This document shows positions 1 through 8,651 of a stretch of DNA of 64,000 nt, in pieces. This DNA comes from Streptomyces sp. PR69 (GTDB lineage Bacteria; Actinomycetota; Actinomycetes; Streptomycetales; Streptomycetaceae), in assembly GCF_026420845.1 (NCBI RefSeq), contig NZ_JAOWCB010000025.1, forward strand, positions 21,675 through 85,674, read 5' to 3'. Below the pieces are notes generated by a model that ran no database searches, had not been told where the DNA came from, and saw only the letters and a program-made list of their open reading frames with translations. The position numbers were made by a program, and so were the translations under genes. Within the stretch, counting starts at the first letter, position 1, and the number at the start of each line of letters is the position of its first letter.

Positions 1-1477
1 CGCCGGGGGCGAGCTGCGCGACCGCGTCCAGCAGCGGCCGGTAGAAGATCTTCTCGTGCAGCCGTCTGACCGCGGAGGCGTGGCGACGCCACTCCCGGTT
101 GAGCTCCGCGACGGGTTCCGCGCGCAGTCCGAGCGAGCGGCCGAGGCGGCGCAGATCGGCCTCGCCCTCGGGGACGAGGTGGGTGCGGCGCAGCCGGTGG
201 AGCTGGATGCGGTGTTCCATGGCGCGCAGGAAGCGGTACGCCTCGTCGAGCTGTGCGGCGTCCGCGCGGCCCACATAGCCGCCGGCGGCCAGCGCGCGCA
301 GTGCGTCCAGGGTGGCGCCGCTGTGCAGGGTCACGTCGCTGCGGCCGTGCACGAGCTGCAGGAGCTGTACGGCGAACTCGACGTCGCGCAGTCCGCCGGG
401 GCCGAGTTTGAGCTCGCGGTCGATCTCCGCGGCGGGGATGTTGTCGACGACGCGGCGGCGCATCTTCTGGACGTCGGCGACGAAGTTCTCGCGTTCCGCG
501 GCCTGCCAGACGAGCGGGGCGAGGGCCTCGATATACGACTCGCCGAGGGTGAGGTCGCCGGCGACGGGCCGGGCTTTGAGGAGCGCCTGGAACTCCCAGG
601 TCTTGGCCCAGCGCTGGTAGTAGGCGAGATGGCTGGACAGGGTGCGCACCAGGGGGCCGTTGCGGCCTTCGGGGCGCAGATTGGCGTCGACCGGCCAGAT
701 CGAGCCCTCGACGGTGGTCTCGGAGCAGATCCGCATCAGATGTGACGCGAGGCGGGTGGCGGCGCGCAGGGCGGTGCTCTCGTCGTCCCCGGCAGCGGCG
801 GCGGGCTCCGCGACGAAGATCACATCGACGTCGGAGACGTAGTTGAGCTCCCGGCCGCCGCACTTGCCCATGGCGATGACGGCCAGCCGGCACTGCGCGG
901 CGTCCTCGGGGGCGGCGGCGCGGGCGATGGCGAGGGCGGCCCGCAGGGTGGCGGTGGCCAGGTCGGCGAGTTCGGCGGCGGTTTCGGCGACGTCGATGGT
1001 GCCGCAGACGTCGCGGGCCGCGATGGCGAGGAGACAGCGCCGGTAGGCGATGCGCAGGGCGACCGGGTCCCCGGCCTCGGCGAGCCAGTGCTCGAACTCC
1101 GCCACGCCGGGGTGCAGATCGGCCGCCTCGTAGGCGAGCAGCGCCTGCCAGTCGCGCGGATGCCGGGCGAGGTGGTCGCCGAGCGCCTCGGAGGCGCCGA
1201 GGACGCCGAGCAGCCGGTCGCGCAGCGGCTTCGCGGTGAGCAGGGTGTCCAGCAGGCCCTGCCGCTCGTCGGGCCGCTGTGCCTCGACGAGGCGGACGAG
1301 GCCGCGCAGGGCGAGGTCGGGGTCGGCGGTGTCGCCGAGGGCGTCGAGCAGGACGGGGGCGCCGCGGACGGGGGCCATCTCCGGGAGGTCGAGCAGCCGT
1401 TCCGCGGCGGAGGGGTCGGTGAAGCCGTGCCGCAGGAGTCGGGTGAAGGAACTGCTTCTGCGTCCTGGCACCGTCAT
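1..1477 (-). CDS. glnE: Bifunctional glutamine-synthetase adenylyltransferase/deadenylase, N-terminal part
   Basis: This enzyme adds AMP to, and removes it from, glutamine synthetase I, switching nitrogen assimilation off and on in the cytoplasm. The gene reads leftward from an ATG at 1477 (MTVPGRRSSSFTRLLRHGF) and leaves the window, so only about 492 of the usual roughly 1000 residues are visible. Around residue 202 the nucleotidyltransferase-type motif GGRELNYVSDVDVIF is present, with the paired Asp residues expected of the first catalytic domain. No frame break is seen. It sits near glnA2 as in other Streptomyces. The start is supported by the family-typical N-terminus. The C-terminal half lies outside the window. 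Confidence 0.95.
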   Translation of the reverse strand, partial: MTVPGRRSSSFTRLLRHGFTDPSAAERLLDLPEMAPVRGAPVLLDALGDTADPDLALRGLVRLVEAQRPDERQGLLDTLLTAKPLRDRLLGVLGASEALGDHLARHPRDWQALLAYEAADLHPGVAEFEHWLAEAGDPVALRIAYRRCLLAIAARDVCGTIDVAETAAELADLATATLRAALAIARAAAPEDAAQCRLAVIAMGKCGGRELNYVSDVDVIFVAEPAAAAGDDESTALRAATRLASHLMRICSETTVEGSIWPVDANLRPEGRNGPLVRTLSSHLAYYQRWAKTWEFQALLKARPVAGDLTLGESYIEALAPLVWQAAERENFVADVQKMRRRVVDNIPAAEIDRELKLGPGGLRDVEFAVQLLQLVHGRSDVTLHSGATLDALRALAAGGYVGRADAAQLDEAYRFLRAMEHRIQLHRLRRTHLVPEGEADLRRLGRSLGLRAEPVAELNREWRRHASAVRRLHEKIFYRPLLDAVAQLAPG

Positions 1478-1630
1478 CAAGCCGTCTCCCGCCTCTACCG
1501 CCCGACCAAGGTCCGGCACCGAGCCTAGCCGCTCTCGGTATCGGACAATCGGCTGACCGGGGCGAAGGCGATGATTCCCGGCGGGCGCCGCGGTCAGTAG
1601 GCTCGGCGAAGGAGACAAGGAGACAAGTCC

Positions 1631-2077
1631 ATGGACTGGACGCTCGAAGTGATCGTGGTGCCCGTCTCCGATGTGGAGCGGGCGCGGGACTTCTACCGGG
1701 ACAAGGTGGGCTTCCACGTCGACATCGACTTCCGCATCGACGACAGCACCCGGCTCATCCAGCTCACCCCGCCCGGCTCCGGCTGCTCGATCGTCATCGG
1801 GGAGAACGTCCCGATGCCCGGCGGCGCGCCGTCGCCCAAGCCCGGCTCGTACCAGGGGCTTCAGCTGGTGGTCGCCGACATCCAGGCGGCGCGCGACGAG
1901 CTGGCCGGGCGCGGCCTGGAGGTGACCGGCCCGGTGGAGGTCGCCCCCGGCGACGGGGGCACGTTCCTGTACTTCGCGGACCCCGACGGCAACGGCTGGG
2001 CGGTGCAGGAGTTCCGCAGACGCGCCGCCGAGCCGTTGCACGAGGTGTTGCGGTCCCTCACCACCACAACCGACTAG
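1631..2077 (+). CDS. VOC-superfamily (glyoxalase/bleomycin-resistance fold) protein
   Basis: This is a 148-residue single-module VOC protein. The N-terminal pattern VVPVSDVERARDFYRDKVGF and the C-terminal FADPDGNGWAVQEF are the two halves of the paired beta-alpha-beta-beta-beta fold. These proteins bind a divalent metal or a small ligand, and members range from lyases to drug-binding proteins. The substrate cannot be read from sequence. A purine-rich ribosome site (GGAGACAAGGAGACAAG) lies just before the ATG. It stands alone, divergent from glnE and convergent with the small gene that follows. Confidence 0.85.
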   Translation: MDWTLEVIVVPVSDVERARDFYRDKVGFHVDIDFRIDDSTRLIQLTPPGSGCSIVIGENVPMPGGAPSPKPGSYQGLQLVVADIQAARDELAGRGLEVTGPVEVAPGDGGTFLYFADPDGNGWAVQEFRRRAAEPLHEVLRSLTTTTD

Positions 2078-2084
2078 CGGGACG

Positions 2085-2294
2085 TCACGCCTGGGGCGGG
2101 TTGTCCTGCTCGCGCCCCGGCGCCTCGGGATCCCGCCGCAGCTGGTCCTTGGCCTTCTGCTGGGCCGTGTCGATCTGCTCCTGGTACTTGCCGCGGGTCG
2201 TCTCGTCGGCCATGTCACCGGCCCTGTCGATGCCTTTGTCGACCTGGCTCTCGTGGCCCTTGAGCATGCTCTTGAGCTTGTCCAACATGGACAT
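2085..2294 (-). CDS. MT0933-like small antitoxin-family protein
   Basis: A 69-residue, highly charged helical protein starting MSMLDKLKSMLKGHESQVDKG. The motif 'DKLK-x-MLKGHE ... DKAGD ... T-x-GKY-x-x-QIDTAQ' matches the MT0933-like antitoxin family common in actinobacteria, although most members have no proven toxin partner. The ATG at 2294 is preferred to an upstream start at 2345 because it begins the conserved part and follows a GAGAGGA ribosome site. No toxin gene is visible next to it. It ends 8 bases from the convergent VOC gene, so the two transcripts meet. Confidence 0.75.
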   Translation of the reverse strand: MSMLDKLKSMLKGHESQVDKGIDRAGDMADETTRGKYQEQIDTAQQKAKDQLRRDPEAPGREQDNPPQA

Positions 2295-2409
2295 CGGGTC
2301 ATCCTCTCGACGCTGTTCGACCCCCGCTCTCCAGGGTCCCCGCACCCCGCGCGATCCGCATCCGCACGGAGGCCGGACGGCGACGGCGACCGGACCGGCG
2401 CCGGACCGG

Positions 2410-3771
2410 CTACAGCACCGGGAGGTTCTTCTTCAGCTCAAAGGCGGTGACTTCGGAGCGGTACTCCTCCCACTCCTGCTTCTTGTTGCGCAGGAAGAAG
2501 TCGAACACATGCTCGCCGAGGGTTTCGGCCACCAGCTCGCTGCGCTCCATCAGGGAGATCGCCTCGCCGAGGTTCTGCGGCAGCGGCTCGATGCCCATGG
2601 CGCGGCGCTCGGCGTCGGAGAGGGCCCAGACGTCGTCGTCGGCGCCGGCGGGGAGTTCGTAGCTCTCCTCGATGCCCTTCAGGCCGGCCGCCAGCAGCAC
2701 CGCGTACGTCAGATAGGGGTTCGCGCCGGAGTCGATGGAGCGGACCTCCACCCGGGCGGAGCCGGTCTTGCCCGGCTTGTACATCGGGACGCGGATCAGG
2801 GCGGAGCGGTTGTTGTGGCCCCAGCAGATGTACGAGGGGGCCTCGCCGCCCGCTCCGGCGCTGCGGGCCGAGCCGCCCCAGATGCGCTTGTAGGAGTTGA
2901 CCCACTGGTTGGTGACGGCGGAAATCTCGGCGGCGTGCCGCAGCAGGCCCGCGATGAAGGAGCGGCCGACCTTGGAGAGCTGGTACTCGGCGCCGGACTC
3001 ATAGAAGGCGTTCCGGTCTCCCTCGAAGAGGGAGAGGTGGGTGTGCATGCCGGAGCCCGGGTACTCGCTGAAAGGCTTCGGCATAAAGGTGGCGTGGACG
3101 CCCTGCTCCAGCGCCACCTGCTTCATCACCAGCCGGAAGGTCATGATGTTGTCGGCGGTGGACAGCGCGTCGGCGTACCGCAGGTCGATCTCCTGCTGGC
3201 CGGGCGCGCCCTCATGGTGGCTGAACTCCACCGAGATGCCCATCGACTCCAGCATGGTGATGGCCTGCCGGCGGAAGTCCATGCCGACGTTCTGCGGGGT
3301 GTGGTCGAAGTAGCCGGAGCTGTCCGCCGGGACCGGCCGGCTGCCGTCCACCGGCTTGTCCTTGAGCAGGAAGAACTCGATCTCGGGGTGGGTGTAGAAG
3401 GTGAACCCGAGGTCGGAGGTCTTGGCCAGGATGCGCTTGAGCACATAGCGCGGGTCCGCGAAGGACGGGGACCCGTCGGGCATCAGGATGTCGCAGAACA
3501 TCCGGGCGGTTCCGGGGGCCTCGGCACGCCAGGGCAGGATCTGGAAGGTACTGGGGTCCGGTTTGGCGATCATGTCGGACTCATACACCCGGGCGAATCC
3601 CTCGATCGCCGAGCCGTCGAAGCCGATGCCCTCGTCGAAGGCCTGTTCAAGCTCGGCGGGGGCGACGGCGACCGACTTGAGAAAGCCCAGCACGTCGGTG
3701 AACCAGAGGCGCACAAAGCGGATGTCGCGCTCCTCAAGCGTGCGGAGCACAAATTCCTGCTGCTTATCCAT
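2410..3771 (-). CDS. glnA2: Glutamine synthetase-like GlnA2 (probable gamma-glutamylpolyamine synthetase)
   Basis: A 453-residue glutamine-synthetase-fold ligase starting MDKQQEFVLRTLEERDIRF. The beta-grasp N-domain is followed by the catalytic domain with IGFDGSAIEGF, EIEFFLL, HHEGAPGQQEID, GMHTHLSLF and ARVEVRSID, which carry metal, glutamate and ATP ligands. The position matching the adenylylated Tyr loop of classical GSI reads ESYELPAG. In S. coelicolor the gene in this position (glnA2) is not a true glutamine synthetase but joins glutamate to polyamines for polyamine use and detoxification; applying that here is inference from synteny and similarity. The ATG at 3771 fits the family better than the start six codons upstream. 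It probably is not a GlnE target despite proximity. Confidence 0.9.
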   Translation of the reverse strand: MDKQQEFVLRTLEERDIRFVRLWFTDVLGFLKSVAVAPAELEQAFDEGIGFDGSAIEGFARVYESDMIAKPDPSTFQILPWRAEAPGTARMFCDILMPDGSPSFADPRYVLKRILAKTSDLGFTFYTHPEIEFFLLKDKPVDGSRPVPADSSGYFDHTPQNVGMDFRRQAITMLESMGISVEFSHHEGAPGQQEIDLRYADALSTADNIMTFRLVMKQVALEQGVHATFMPKPFSEYPGSGMHTHLSLFEGDRNAFYESGAEYQLSKVGRSFIAGLLRHAAEISAVTNQWVNSYKRIWGGSARSAGAGGEAPSYICWGHNNRSALIRVPMYKPGKTGSARVEVRSIDSGANPYLTYAVLLAAGLKGIEESYELPAGADDDVWALSDAERRAMGIEPLPQNLGEAISLMERSELVAETLGEHVFDFFLRNKKQEWEEYRSEVTAFELKKNLPVL

Positions 3772-3928
3772 GTTCGCTGTCCTACCCATCCTTGCCGGTC
3801 AGGCCGCCTGGCGCTGTCGAGCATCGCACCTGTGCGTTTCAGACGCGTTGCGCGCCGCGGCTGAGGCCATTGTGGGTCAGGGCGAACCCCGAGACGACCC
3901 TGAGGTCCCCTTATTGCACCCCGACATG

Positions 3929-3978
3929 TGTCAGTTTTCTTTGACACCCCCTTCGGGGTGCGTCAGCCTGGACTGACA
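3929..3978 (+). promoter_or_regulatory. Paired inverted repeats and hairpin ahead of the ArsR-like gene (candidate operator)
   Basis: Two imperfect inverted repeats, TGTCA-N8-TGACA (3929-3946) and GTCAG-N6-CTGAC (3962-3977), flank a hairpin with the sequence CACCCCCTTCGGGGTG. A TTGACA that could serve as a -35 element lies at 3941. The block ends about 20 bases before the ATG of the regulator. Autoregulation by that winged-helix protein is an inference. Confidence 0.4.
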
Positions 3979-4000
3979 GATACCGAAGAAGGGGGCCGCG

Positions 4001-4411
4001 ATGAGCCAGCGACCGGCCTCCGGCCCGTCCGGCGACGCGCTCTCCGGCGACGCGCTGCTGAAGGTCCTCACGGCCCTCGGCAACCCCCACCGCATGCGCA
4101 TCGTCGCCGCGCTGCTCGGCGGACGCAACTACGTCAGCGCCCTCGCCCGCGACCTCGGCATCGGCCGCCCGCTGCTCCATATGCATCTGCAGCGGCTGGA
4201 GGCCGCGGGCCTGGTCAAAGGCGAGCTGGAGCTGTCCGAGGGCGGCAAGGCGATGAAGTACTTCGCGCTGACGCCGTTCTGCGTCTCGCTCACCCCCGAG
4301 ACCGTCGGGGCGGCGGCGCGGACGCTCACCGGGGACCGTGCCGACGACCGTGCCGGGGACCGCAAAGACACCCAGAAGGATCAGAAAGATCAGAAGGAGA
4401 CGGCAACATGA
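4001..4411 (+). CDS. ArsR-like winged-helix transcriptional regulator
   Basis: A 136-residue DNA-binding protein. Residues about 19-90 form an ArsR-type winged helix (LLKVLTALGNPHRMRIVAALL, then the recognition helix in SALARDLGIGRPLLHMHLQRLEAAGLV, then the wing in GELELSEGGKAMKYFAL). No cysteine metal-binding motif of classical ArsR/SmtB is visible, so the signal sensed is unknown. The C-terminal 35 residues are rich in Asp, Lys and Gln and look disordered. Its stop overlaps the next start by four bases (ATGA), so it is cotranscribed with the small membrane protein. Inverted repeats upstream suggest autoregulation, and the MMPL exporter downstream is a plausible target. Confidence 0.8.
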   Translation: MSQRPASGPSGDALSGDALLKVLTALGNPHRMRIVAALLGGRNYVSALARDLGIGRPLLHMHLQRLEAAGLVKGELELSEGGKAMKYFALTPFCVSLTPETVGAAARTLTGDRADDRAGDRKDTQKDQKDQKETAT

Positions 4412-4662
4412 ACGCGGACACGGTGGCGGCGGTCGGAGCCGGCGGGGTCTTCCTTCTGCTGATCGTGATCGTCTGGCAGGTCGCGGCGACCTGGCGGGCC
4501 CGCATGCTGGCCGCCCGTGAGGACGAGTACCGGCGGCTCGCCGAGCGCTACGCCCGGCTGCTGGAGGACAGCACCGAGCTGCACCGCCGCACCCTCGACG
4601 AGCTGACGCAGACCCGCGCCTCGCTGACCTCGATGGAGAAGATGATGCGCGAGATCGAGTAA
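4408..4662 (+). CDS. Small single-pass membrane protein with cytoplasmic coiled coil
   Basis: An 84-residue protein with one membrane segment at residues about 8-28 (VGAGGVFLLLIVIVWQVAAT) followed by a charged helix with heptad character (RMLAAREDEYRRLAERYARLL ... MEKMMREIE). Its ATG lies inside the stop of the ArsR-like gene, so translation is coupled. The function is unknown. A membrane-tethered coiled coil next to a soluble regulator could sequester that regulator or act as a sensor, but this is only inference. Confidence 0.75.
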   Translation: MNADTVAAVGAGGVFLLLIVIVWQVAATWRARMLAAREDEYRRLAERYARLLEDSTELHRRTLDELTQTRASLTSMEKMMREIE

Positions 4663-4682
4663 GCGGCGACCCGGCCCGGTTC

Positions 4683-4716
4683 GGGACCGGGACCGGGACC
4701 GGGACCGGAACCGGTA
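4683..4716. repeat. GGGACC hexamer tract
   Basis: Four near-perfect tandem GGGACC units are followed by GGAACC, in the 200-base spacer between the small membrane protein and the MMPL gene. No gene lies here. Similar hexamer tracts recur inside other genes of this window. Confidence 0.6.
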
Positions 4717-4861
4717 CGGCCAGGAGCGGCAACTCCCGGCCGTACCCATGGAGTTCGTACACATCACACGCACAGGCGCTGATGCGCCGCGGCAGGTCGT
4801 CACAGCCTCACGCCGCGGCGCAGGGCACCGTGCGCCTTCACTCCACACAAGGAGAGTACTC

Positions 4862-6991
4862 ATGAAAGCGCTGCTCAAGCGTCTGGCCAGGGCACCGGGC
4901 GGCAGTCGCGCCAAGTGGCTGGTGCTCGCCGGCTGGCTGATCGTCGTCGCCGCCCTCGGCCCCCTCGCCGGGAAGCTCGGCGAGGTCGAGGAGACCGGGC
5001 CCAACGCCTTCCTGCCGCGCGGGGCGGAGTCCGCGCAGGTCAACACCGAGCTGGAGCGGTTCCGCGACGACGCCCTGATGCCGGCCGTCATCGTCTACAG
5101 CTCCGGCGAGGAGACCGGCACGATCGACTCGGCCGCCCGCGCCAAGGCGGAGGCCGACCGGACCGCGTTCGAGCCGTACGCGGCCCAGGGCGAGCAGATC
5201 GCTCCCCCCGTCCCCTCCGAGGACGGCAGGGCCCTGCTGACCGTGGTGCCGCTGAACTCCGCCGAGGACGGCCTGACCGGCACGGTCGAGGAGATCCGGC
5301 AGATCGCGGGCGCCAACGCGCCGCCCGGGCTGGACGTCGAAGTCGGCGGACCGGCCGGGTCGCTGGTCGACCAGGTCGCCGTCTTCGACACCCTCGACGC
5401 CACCCTGATGATCGCCACCGGTCTGGTGGTCGCCTTCCTGCTGCTGGTCACCTACCGCAGCCCGGTGCTGTGGCTGCTGCCACTGCTGTCCGTCGGCTTC
5501 GCGGCGGTCCTCACCCAGGTGAGCACCTATCTGCTGGCGAAGTACGCGGGCCTGCCCGTCGATCCGCAGAGCGCGGGCATCCTGATGGTCCTCGTCTTCG
5601 GCGTCGGCACCGACTACGCCCTGCTGCTGATCGCCCGCTACCGCGAGGAACTGCACCGCCAGGAGGACCGGCACGCCGCCATGAAGCTGGCGCTGCGCCG
5701 CTCGGGACCGGCGATCCTCGCCTCCGCGGGAACCATCGCCGTCGGCCTGGCCTGCCTCTCCCTCGCCGATGTCAACTCCTCCCGCTCCATGGGCCTGGTC
5801 GGCGCGGTCGGCGTGGTCTGCGGATTCCTCGCCATGGTGACCGTGCTGCCCGCCCTGCTGGTGATCGCGGGCCGCTGGGTCTTCTGGCCGTTCGTCCCCG
5901 CGTACGGCACGCCGGTGCGCAAGGCGCGGACCGTCTGGTCCCGCATCGGCCATGCCGTCGCCCGCCGTCCCCGCTGGTCCTGGATGATGTCCGTCGCCGT
6001 CACCGGGGTGCTTGCCTTCAGCGCCGTCGGCATCGACATGGGGCTGCGGCAGTCCGAGATGTTCCAGACCAAGCCCGAGTCGGTCGTCGCCCAGGAGCGG
6101 ATCTCGGCCCACTACCCGTCCGGAGCCTCCGATCCGGCGACCGTGGTGACCGACGCGACCCGGGCCGCCGAGGTGAAGGCCGCGGCGAGCGAGGTCCCCG
6201 GCGTCGCCCGCGTCGAGGACGGCGACCGCACCCCCGACGGCGCCCGCGCCACCCTCTCCGTGGTGCTCAAGGCCGCCCCGGACAGCCAGGCCGCCAAGGA
6301 CACGGTGGACGCGCTGCGGACGGCCGTGGGCGCGGTCGAGGGGGCCGACGCCCTCGTCGGCGGCACATCCGCGCAGACGCTGGACACCCAGCGGGCCGCC
6401 GACCGCGATCTGCGGGTCGTGATCCCGGCCGTGCTCGCCGTCGTCCTGCTGGTGCTGATCTGGCTGCTGCGGGCGATCGTCGCCCCCGTGCTGCTGCTCG
6501 CCACCGTCGTCCTGTCGTACTTCGCCGCACTCGGCGCCTCGAACCTGCTATTCGAGAACGTCCTCGGCTACGCCGGAGTCGACTGGTCGATCCCGCTGAT
6601 GGGCTTTGTCTTCCTGGTCGCCCTCGGCATCGACTACAACATCTTCCTGATGCACCGCGTCAAGGAGGAGTCGGCCCGGCTGGGCCTCGGCCGCGGGGTG
6701 CTGGCGGGCCTGACGACCACCGGCGGGGTCATCACCAGCGCGGGCGTCGTGCTCGCCGCGACGTTCGCGGTCTTCGCCGGGCTGCCGCTGGTGACGATGG
6801 CCGAGATGGGCGTGATCGTCGGCCTCGGGGTGCTGCTGGACACCTTCCTGGTCCGCACGGTCCTGGTGCCGGCGCTGGCGCTCGACCTGGGCCGCTGGTT
6901 CTGGTGGCCGGGGAGCCTGTTCCGCCGCCCCGCGCAGACCTTGGAGCGGGACGCGTCCCAGCGGCGCGAGCGCGCCCCGGAACACGTCTGA
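4862..6991 (+). CDS. MMPL/RND-family membrane transporter
   Basis: A 709-residue RND-superfamily exporter of the actinobacterial MMPL class, which exports lipids or hydrophobic metabolites across the cytoplasmic membrane using the proton gradient. One N-terminal TM (WLVLAGWLIVVAALGPLAG) is followed by an extracytoplasmic loop, then five TMs. The N-half contains FGVGTDYALLLIARYREEL, and the duplicated second half has LGIDYNIFLMHRVKEE; these GxxxDY motifs are the TM4 and TM10 proton-relay signature. The ATG at 4862 has an AAGGAG ribosome site at suitable spacing. The longer in-frame start at 4748 lacks one and precedes the first TM. The substrate is unknown. It may belong to the regulon of the upstream ArsR-like protein. 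Confidence 0.92.
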   Translation: MKALLKRLARAPGGSRAKWLVLAGWLIVVAALGPLAGKLGEVEETGPNAFLPRGAESAQVNTELERFRDDALMPAVIVYSSGEETGTIDSAARAKAEADRTAFEPYAAQGEQIAPPVPSEDGRALLTVVPLNSAEDGLTGTVEEIRQIAGANAPPGLDVEVGGPAGSLVDQVAVFDTLDATLMIATGLVVAFLLLVTYRSPVLWLLPLLSVGFAAVLTQVSTYLLAKYAGLPVDPQSAGILMVLVFGVGTDYALLLIARYREELHRQEDRHAAMKLALRRSGPAILASAGTIAVGLACLSLADVNSSRSMGLVGAVGVVCGFLAMVTVLPALLVIAGRWVFWPFVPAYGTPVRKARTVWSRIGHAVARRPRWSWMMSVAVTGVLAFSAVGIDMGLRQSEMFQTKPESVVAQERISAHYPSGASDPATVVTDATRAAEVKAAASEVPGVARVEDGDRTPDGARATLSVVLKAAPDSQAAKDTVDALRTAVGAVEGADALVGGTSAQTLDTQRAADRDLRVVIPAVLAVVLLVLIWLLRAIVAPVLLLATVVLSYFAALGASNLLFENVLGYAGVDWSIPLMGFVFLVALGIDYNIFLMHRVKEESARLGLGRGVLAGLTTTGGVITSAGVVLAATFAVFAGLPLVTMAEMGVIVGLGVLLDTFLVRTVLVPALALDLGRWFWWPGSLFRRPAQTLERDASQRRERAPEHV

Positions 6992-7050
6992 CGCCGCGCG
7001 CGTGCTCGCGTGTCTGCCCGCGCGCCCGGGGGACGGCCGCCTGACGGTGG

Positions 7051-7345
7051 CGACCGCCGCCCGGGGCGCGGGCAGGTGCTTGTCCCGCCCACCCGCCCGA
7101 TTGCACCTCCCCGCACGCGCGGAGCGGGTTGCCGCACCCCGCATCCGCGGGCGGCGGGGATCGGCACGCGGGACCAACCACCCGCCACCCCGGCAAACAA
7201 CAACGACCGCGCCTCTGGCACGGGCCGACACCGAAGCGACCGCCACGCGGGCCGCAGGCCGCTGCTCGTCTCTCCCTCCCGCCCGATAGCACCTCCCCGC
7301 ACACGCGGGGAGGGATACCGCACCCCGCACCAGCGGAGGGCGGTA
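7051..7345. repeat. Two degenerate ~108-bp direct repeats, period 186
   Basis: The stretch starting CGACCGCCGCCCGG (7051) is repeated as CGACCGCCACGCGG (7237). Each copy continues through CCGCCCGAT, then GCACCTCCCCGCAC, then CCGCACCCCGC. Copies differ at many positions, so the duplication is old or under relaxed constraint. Within each copy CCCCGC...GCGGGG palindromes could form hairpins. Confidence 0.6.
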
Positions 7346-7398
7346 ATCGGGCGGGAGGGAGGAGGAAGGAGGGAGGGGCAGGAGCCCGCCCGCCGCCG

Positions 7399-7458
7399 CG
7401 GGCGGCGGGCAGCGGGCGGCGGGCAGCGGGCAGCGGGCAGCGGGCGGCGGGCGGCGCG
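7399..7458. repeat. GGGC(A/G)GC heptamer tandem tract
   Basis: About eight head-to-tail heptamers alternate between GGGCGGC and GGGCAGC. The tract ends about 70 bases upstream of the next gene. It is a likely slippage-prone minisatellite with no coding role visible. Confidence 0.7.
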
Positions 7459-7530
7459 GCCTCTCCCCCACCCCGGCGGAGCCGAACCCGCGGGAGGCGT
7501 GGGACGGCCCGCGCACTACCATCGGCGGCC

Positions 7531-7941
7531 ATGGGGGCCCCGCGGCCCAGCCGCCTCGCGTACGCCGCACGTCCCACGGCTCTGATGACCGCCGTGGCGA
7601 CGCTCCTCGGCGCGCTCTTCCTCTGTCTCGGCCCGCACCACACGTCCGCCGACACTCCCGCCGGCACCCCCGCCCGCGCCTTCGGCCTCTCCGCCGAACA
7701 CGCGCAGACGCCGCTGAACCCCGCACGGAGCGCGTACACCTGTCCGTACGACGAGGACCACTGCGCGCTGACGCCGGTGCTGACCGCCGCCGTGCTCACC
7801 GGCCCCCCGGCGGACGCACCGCAGGACGCGGACACCGCACCGGCTCATATCGCCCGGACACAGCTCCACGGGCGGCCGCCCCGCGGTGAAGCCCAGCCCC
7901 GCGCCCCCGATCTGCATGTCCTTCAAGTGCTGCGGACCTAG
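7531..7941 (+). CDS. Small secreted or membrane-anchored protein, unknown function
   Basis: A 136-residue protein with an N-terminal signal-like segment (residues about 12-34, ARPTALMTAVATLLGALFLCL) and a Cys pair in YTCPYDEDHCALTP. The rest is Pro/Ala-rich and low complexity. Codon third positions are strongly G/C, which supports it as real. It lies just upstream of the DUF3105-DUF305 pair, and the ATG at 7531 is the only good start near the hydrophobic segment. I do not recognise the family. Its Cys/His residues near metal-linked neighbours hint at metal handling, but that is weak inference. Confidence 0.6.
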   Translation: MGAPRPSRLAYAARPTALMTAVATLLGALFLCLGPHHTSADTPAGTPARAFGLSAEHAQTPLNPARSAYTCPYDEDHCALTPVLTAAVLTGPPADAPQDADTAPAHIARTQLHGRPPRGEAQPRAPDLHVLQVLRT

Positions 7942-8009
7942 CCGGACCTGGACGACCCGTACCAGTTCCGTCAGACCAGCACACCCACTCACGAAGGACC
8001 TTTCCCACC

Positions 8010-8651
8010 ATGAATTCCCGCAGCAGCGACCGCCGGGCCCGGATAGAGCAGATGCGCCGCGCCGAGCAGGCACGTGAACGGCGCAGCCGCATCCTCACCT
8101 TCGCCGTCAGCGGCGTCGTCGTCGCCGGACTCGTCGGCTTCGGCGTCTTCGCCCTCGGCCAGGAGACGGAGAAGAAGGAGCGGCGCGAGGCGCAGGCCAA
8201 GGCGCCGATCGCGGACGAGAAGTCCTGGGACGCGCAGACGCTGGGCCGCAACCATGTCGAGACCCCCGTCAGCTACCCGATGAAGCCGCCGGTCGGCGGC
8301 GACCACCACCCCGTGTGGATGAACTGCGACGGGGACGTCTACGAGCAGCCGGTCCCCGCGGAGAACGCCGTGCACTCGCTGGAGCACGGCGCGGTCTGGG
8401 TGACCTACAGCGGCAAGGCGTCCGACGCCGATGTGGCCGCGCTGGCCGCGAAGGTGAAGAAGACCCCGTACTCGCTGATCAGCCCGGTTCCGGAGCAGAC
8501 CGGGGCGATCATGCTGAGCGCCTGGGGCAAGCAGCTGACGGTCGACGCGGCGGATGACCCGCGGGTGGACCGGTTCCTCACGAAGTACGTCCAGGGCCCG
8601 CAGACCCCGGAGCGCGGTGCGGTCTGCACCGGCGGGATGGACGGCAAGTGA
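8010..8651 (+). CDS. DUF3105 membrane-anchored protein
   Basis: A 213-residue protein with a positively charged N-terminus (residues 1-27), one TM (ILTFAVSGVVVAGLVGFGVFAL), and an extracytoplasmic DUF3105 domain with conserved PPVGGDHHPVWMNCDGDVY, HSLEHGAVWVTY and a C-terminal GAVCTGG. The conserved His and Cys residues are typical of the family, but no biochemical role is established that I can name. It is translationally coupled to the next gene through a GTGA overlap. The ATG at 8010 follows an AAGGACC site. Its pairing with DUF305 is common in actinobacteria. Confidence 0.9.
   Translation: MNSRSSDRRARIEQMRRAEQARERRSRILTFAVSGVVVAGLVGFGVFALGQETEKKERREAQAKAPIADEKSWDAQTLGRNHVETPVSYPMKPPVGGDHHPVWMNCDGDVYEQPVPAENAVHSLEHGAVWVTYSGKASDADVAALAAKVKKTPYSLISPVPEQTGAIMLSAWGKQLTVDAADDPRVDRFLTKYVQGPQTPERGAVCTGGMDGK

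Larger units (their letters stand above)
6992..7530. other. Noncoding repeat-rich spacer
   Basis: These 539 bases lie between the MMPL gene and a secreted-protein gene. They hold two degenerate direct copies of about 108 bases and a heptamer tract, listed separately. Frames open through it lack ribosome sites and the codon pattern of real genes here. No terminator with a T-tail is obvious. Confidence 0.6.

Noticed and set aside
2101..3864. 587-codon + strand frame opposite glnA2
   Set aside because: It is the antisense shadow of glnA2; no domain and no start signal.
4748..4861. Longer MMPL start at 4748
   Set aside because: The added residues lack a ribosome site and precede the first TM with atypical sequence; ATG 4862 has AAGGAG.
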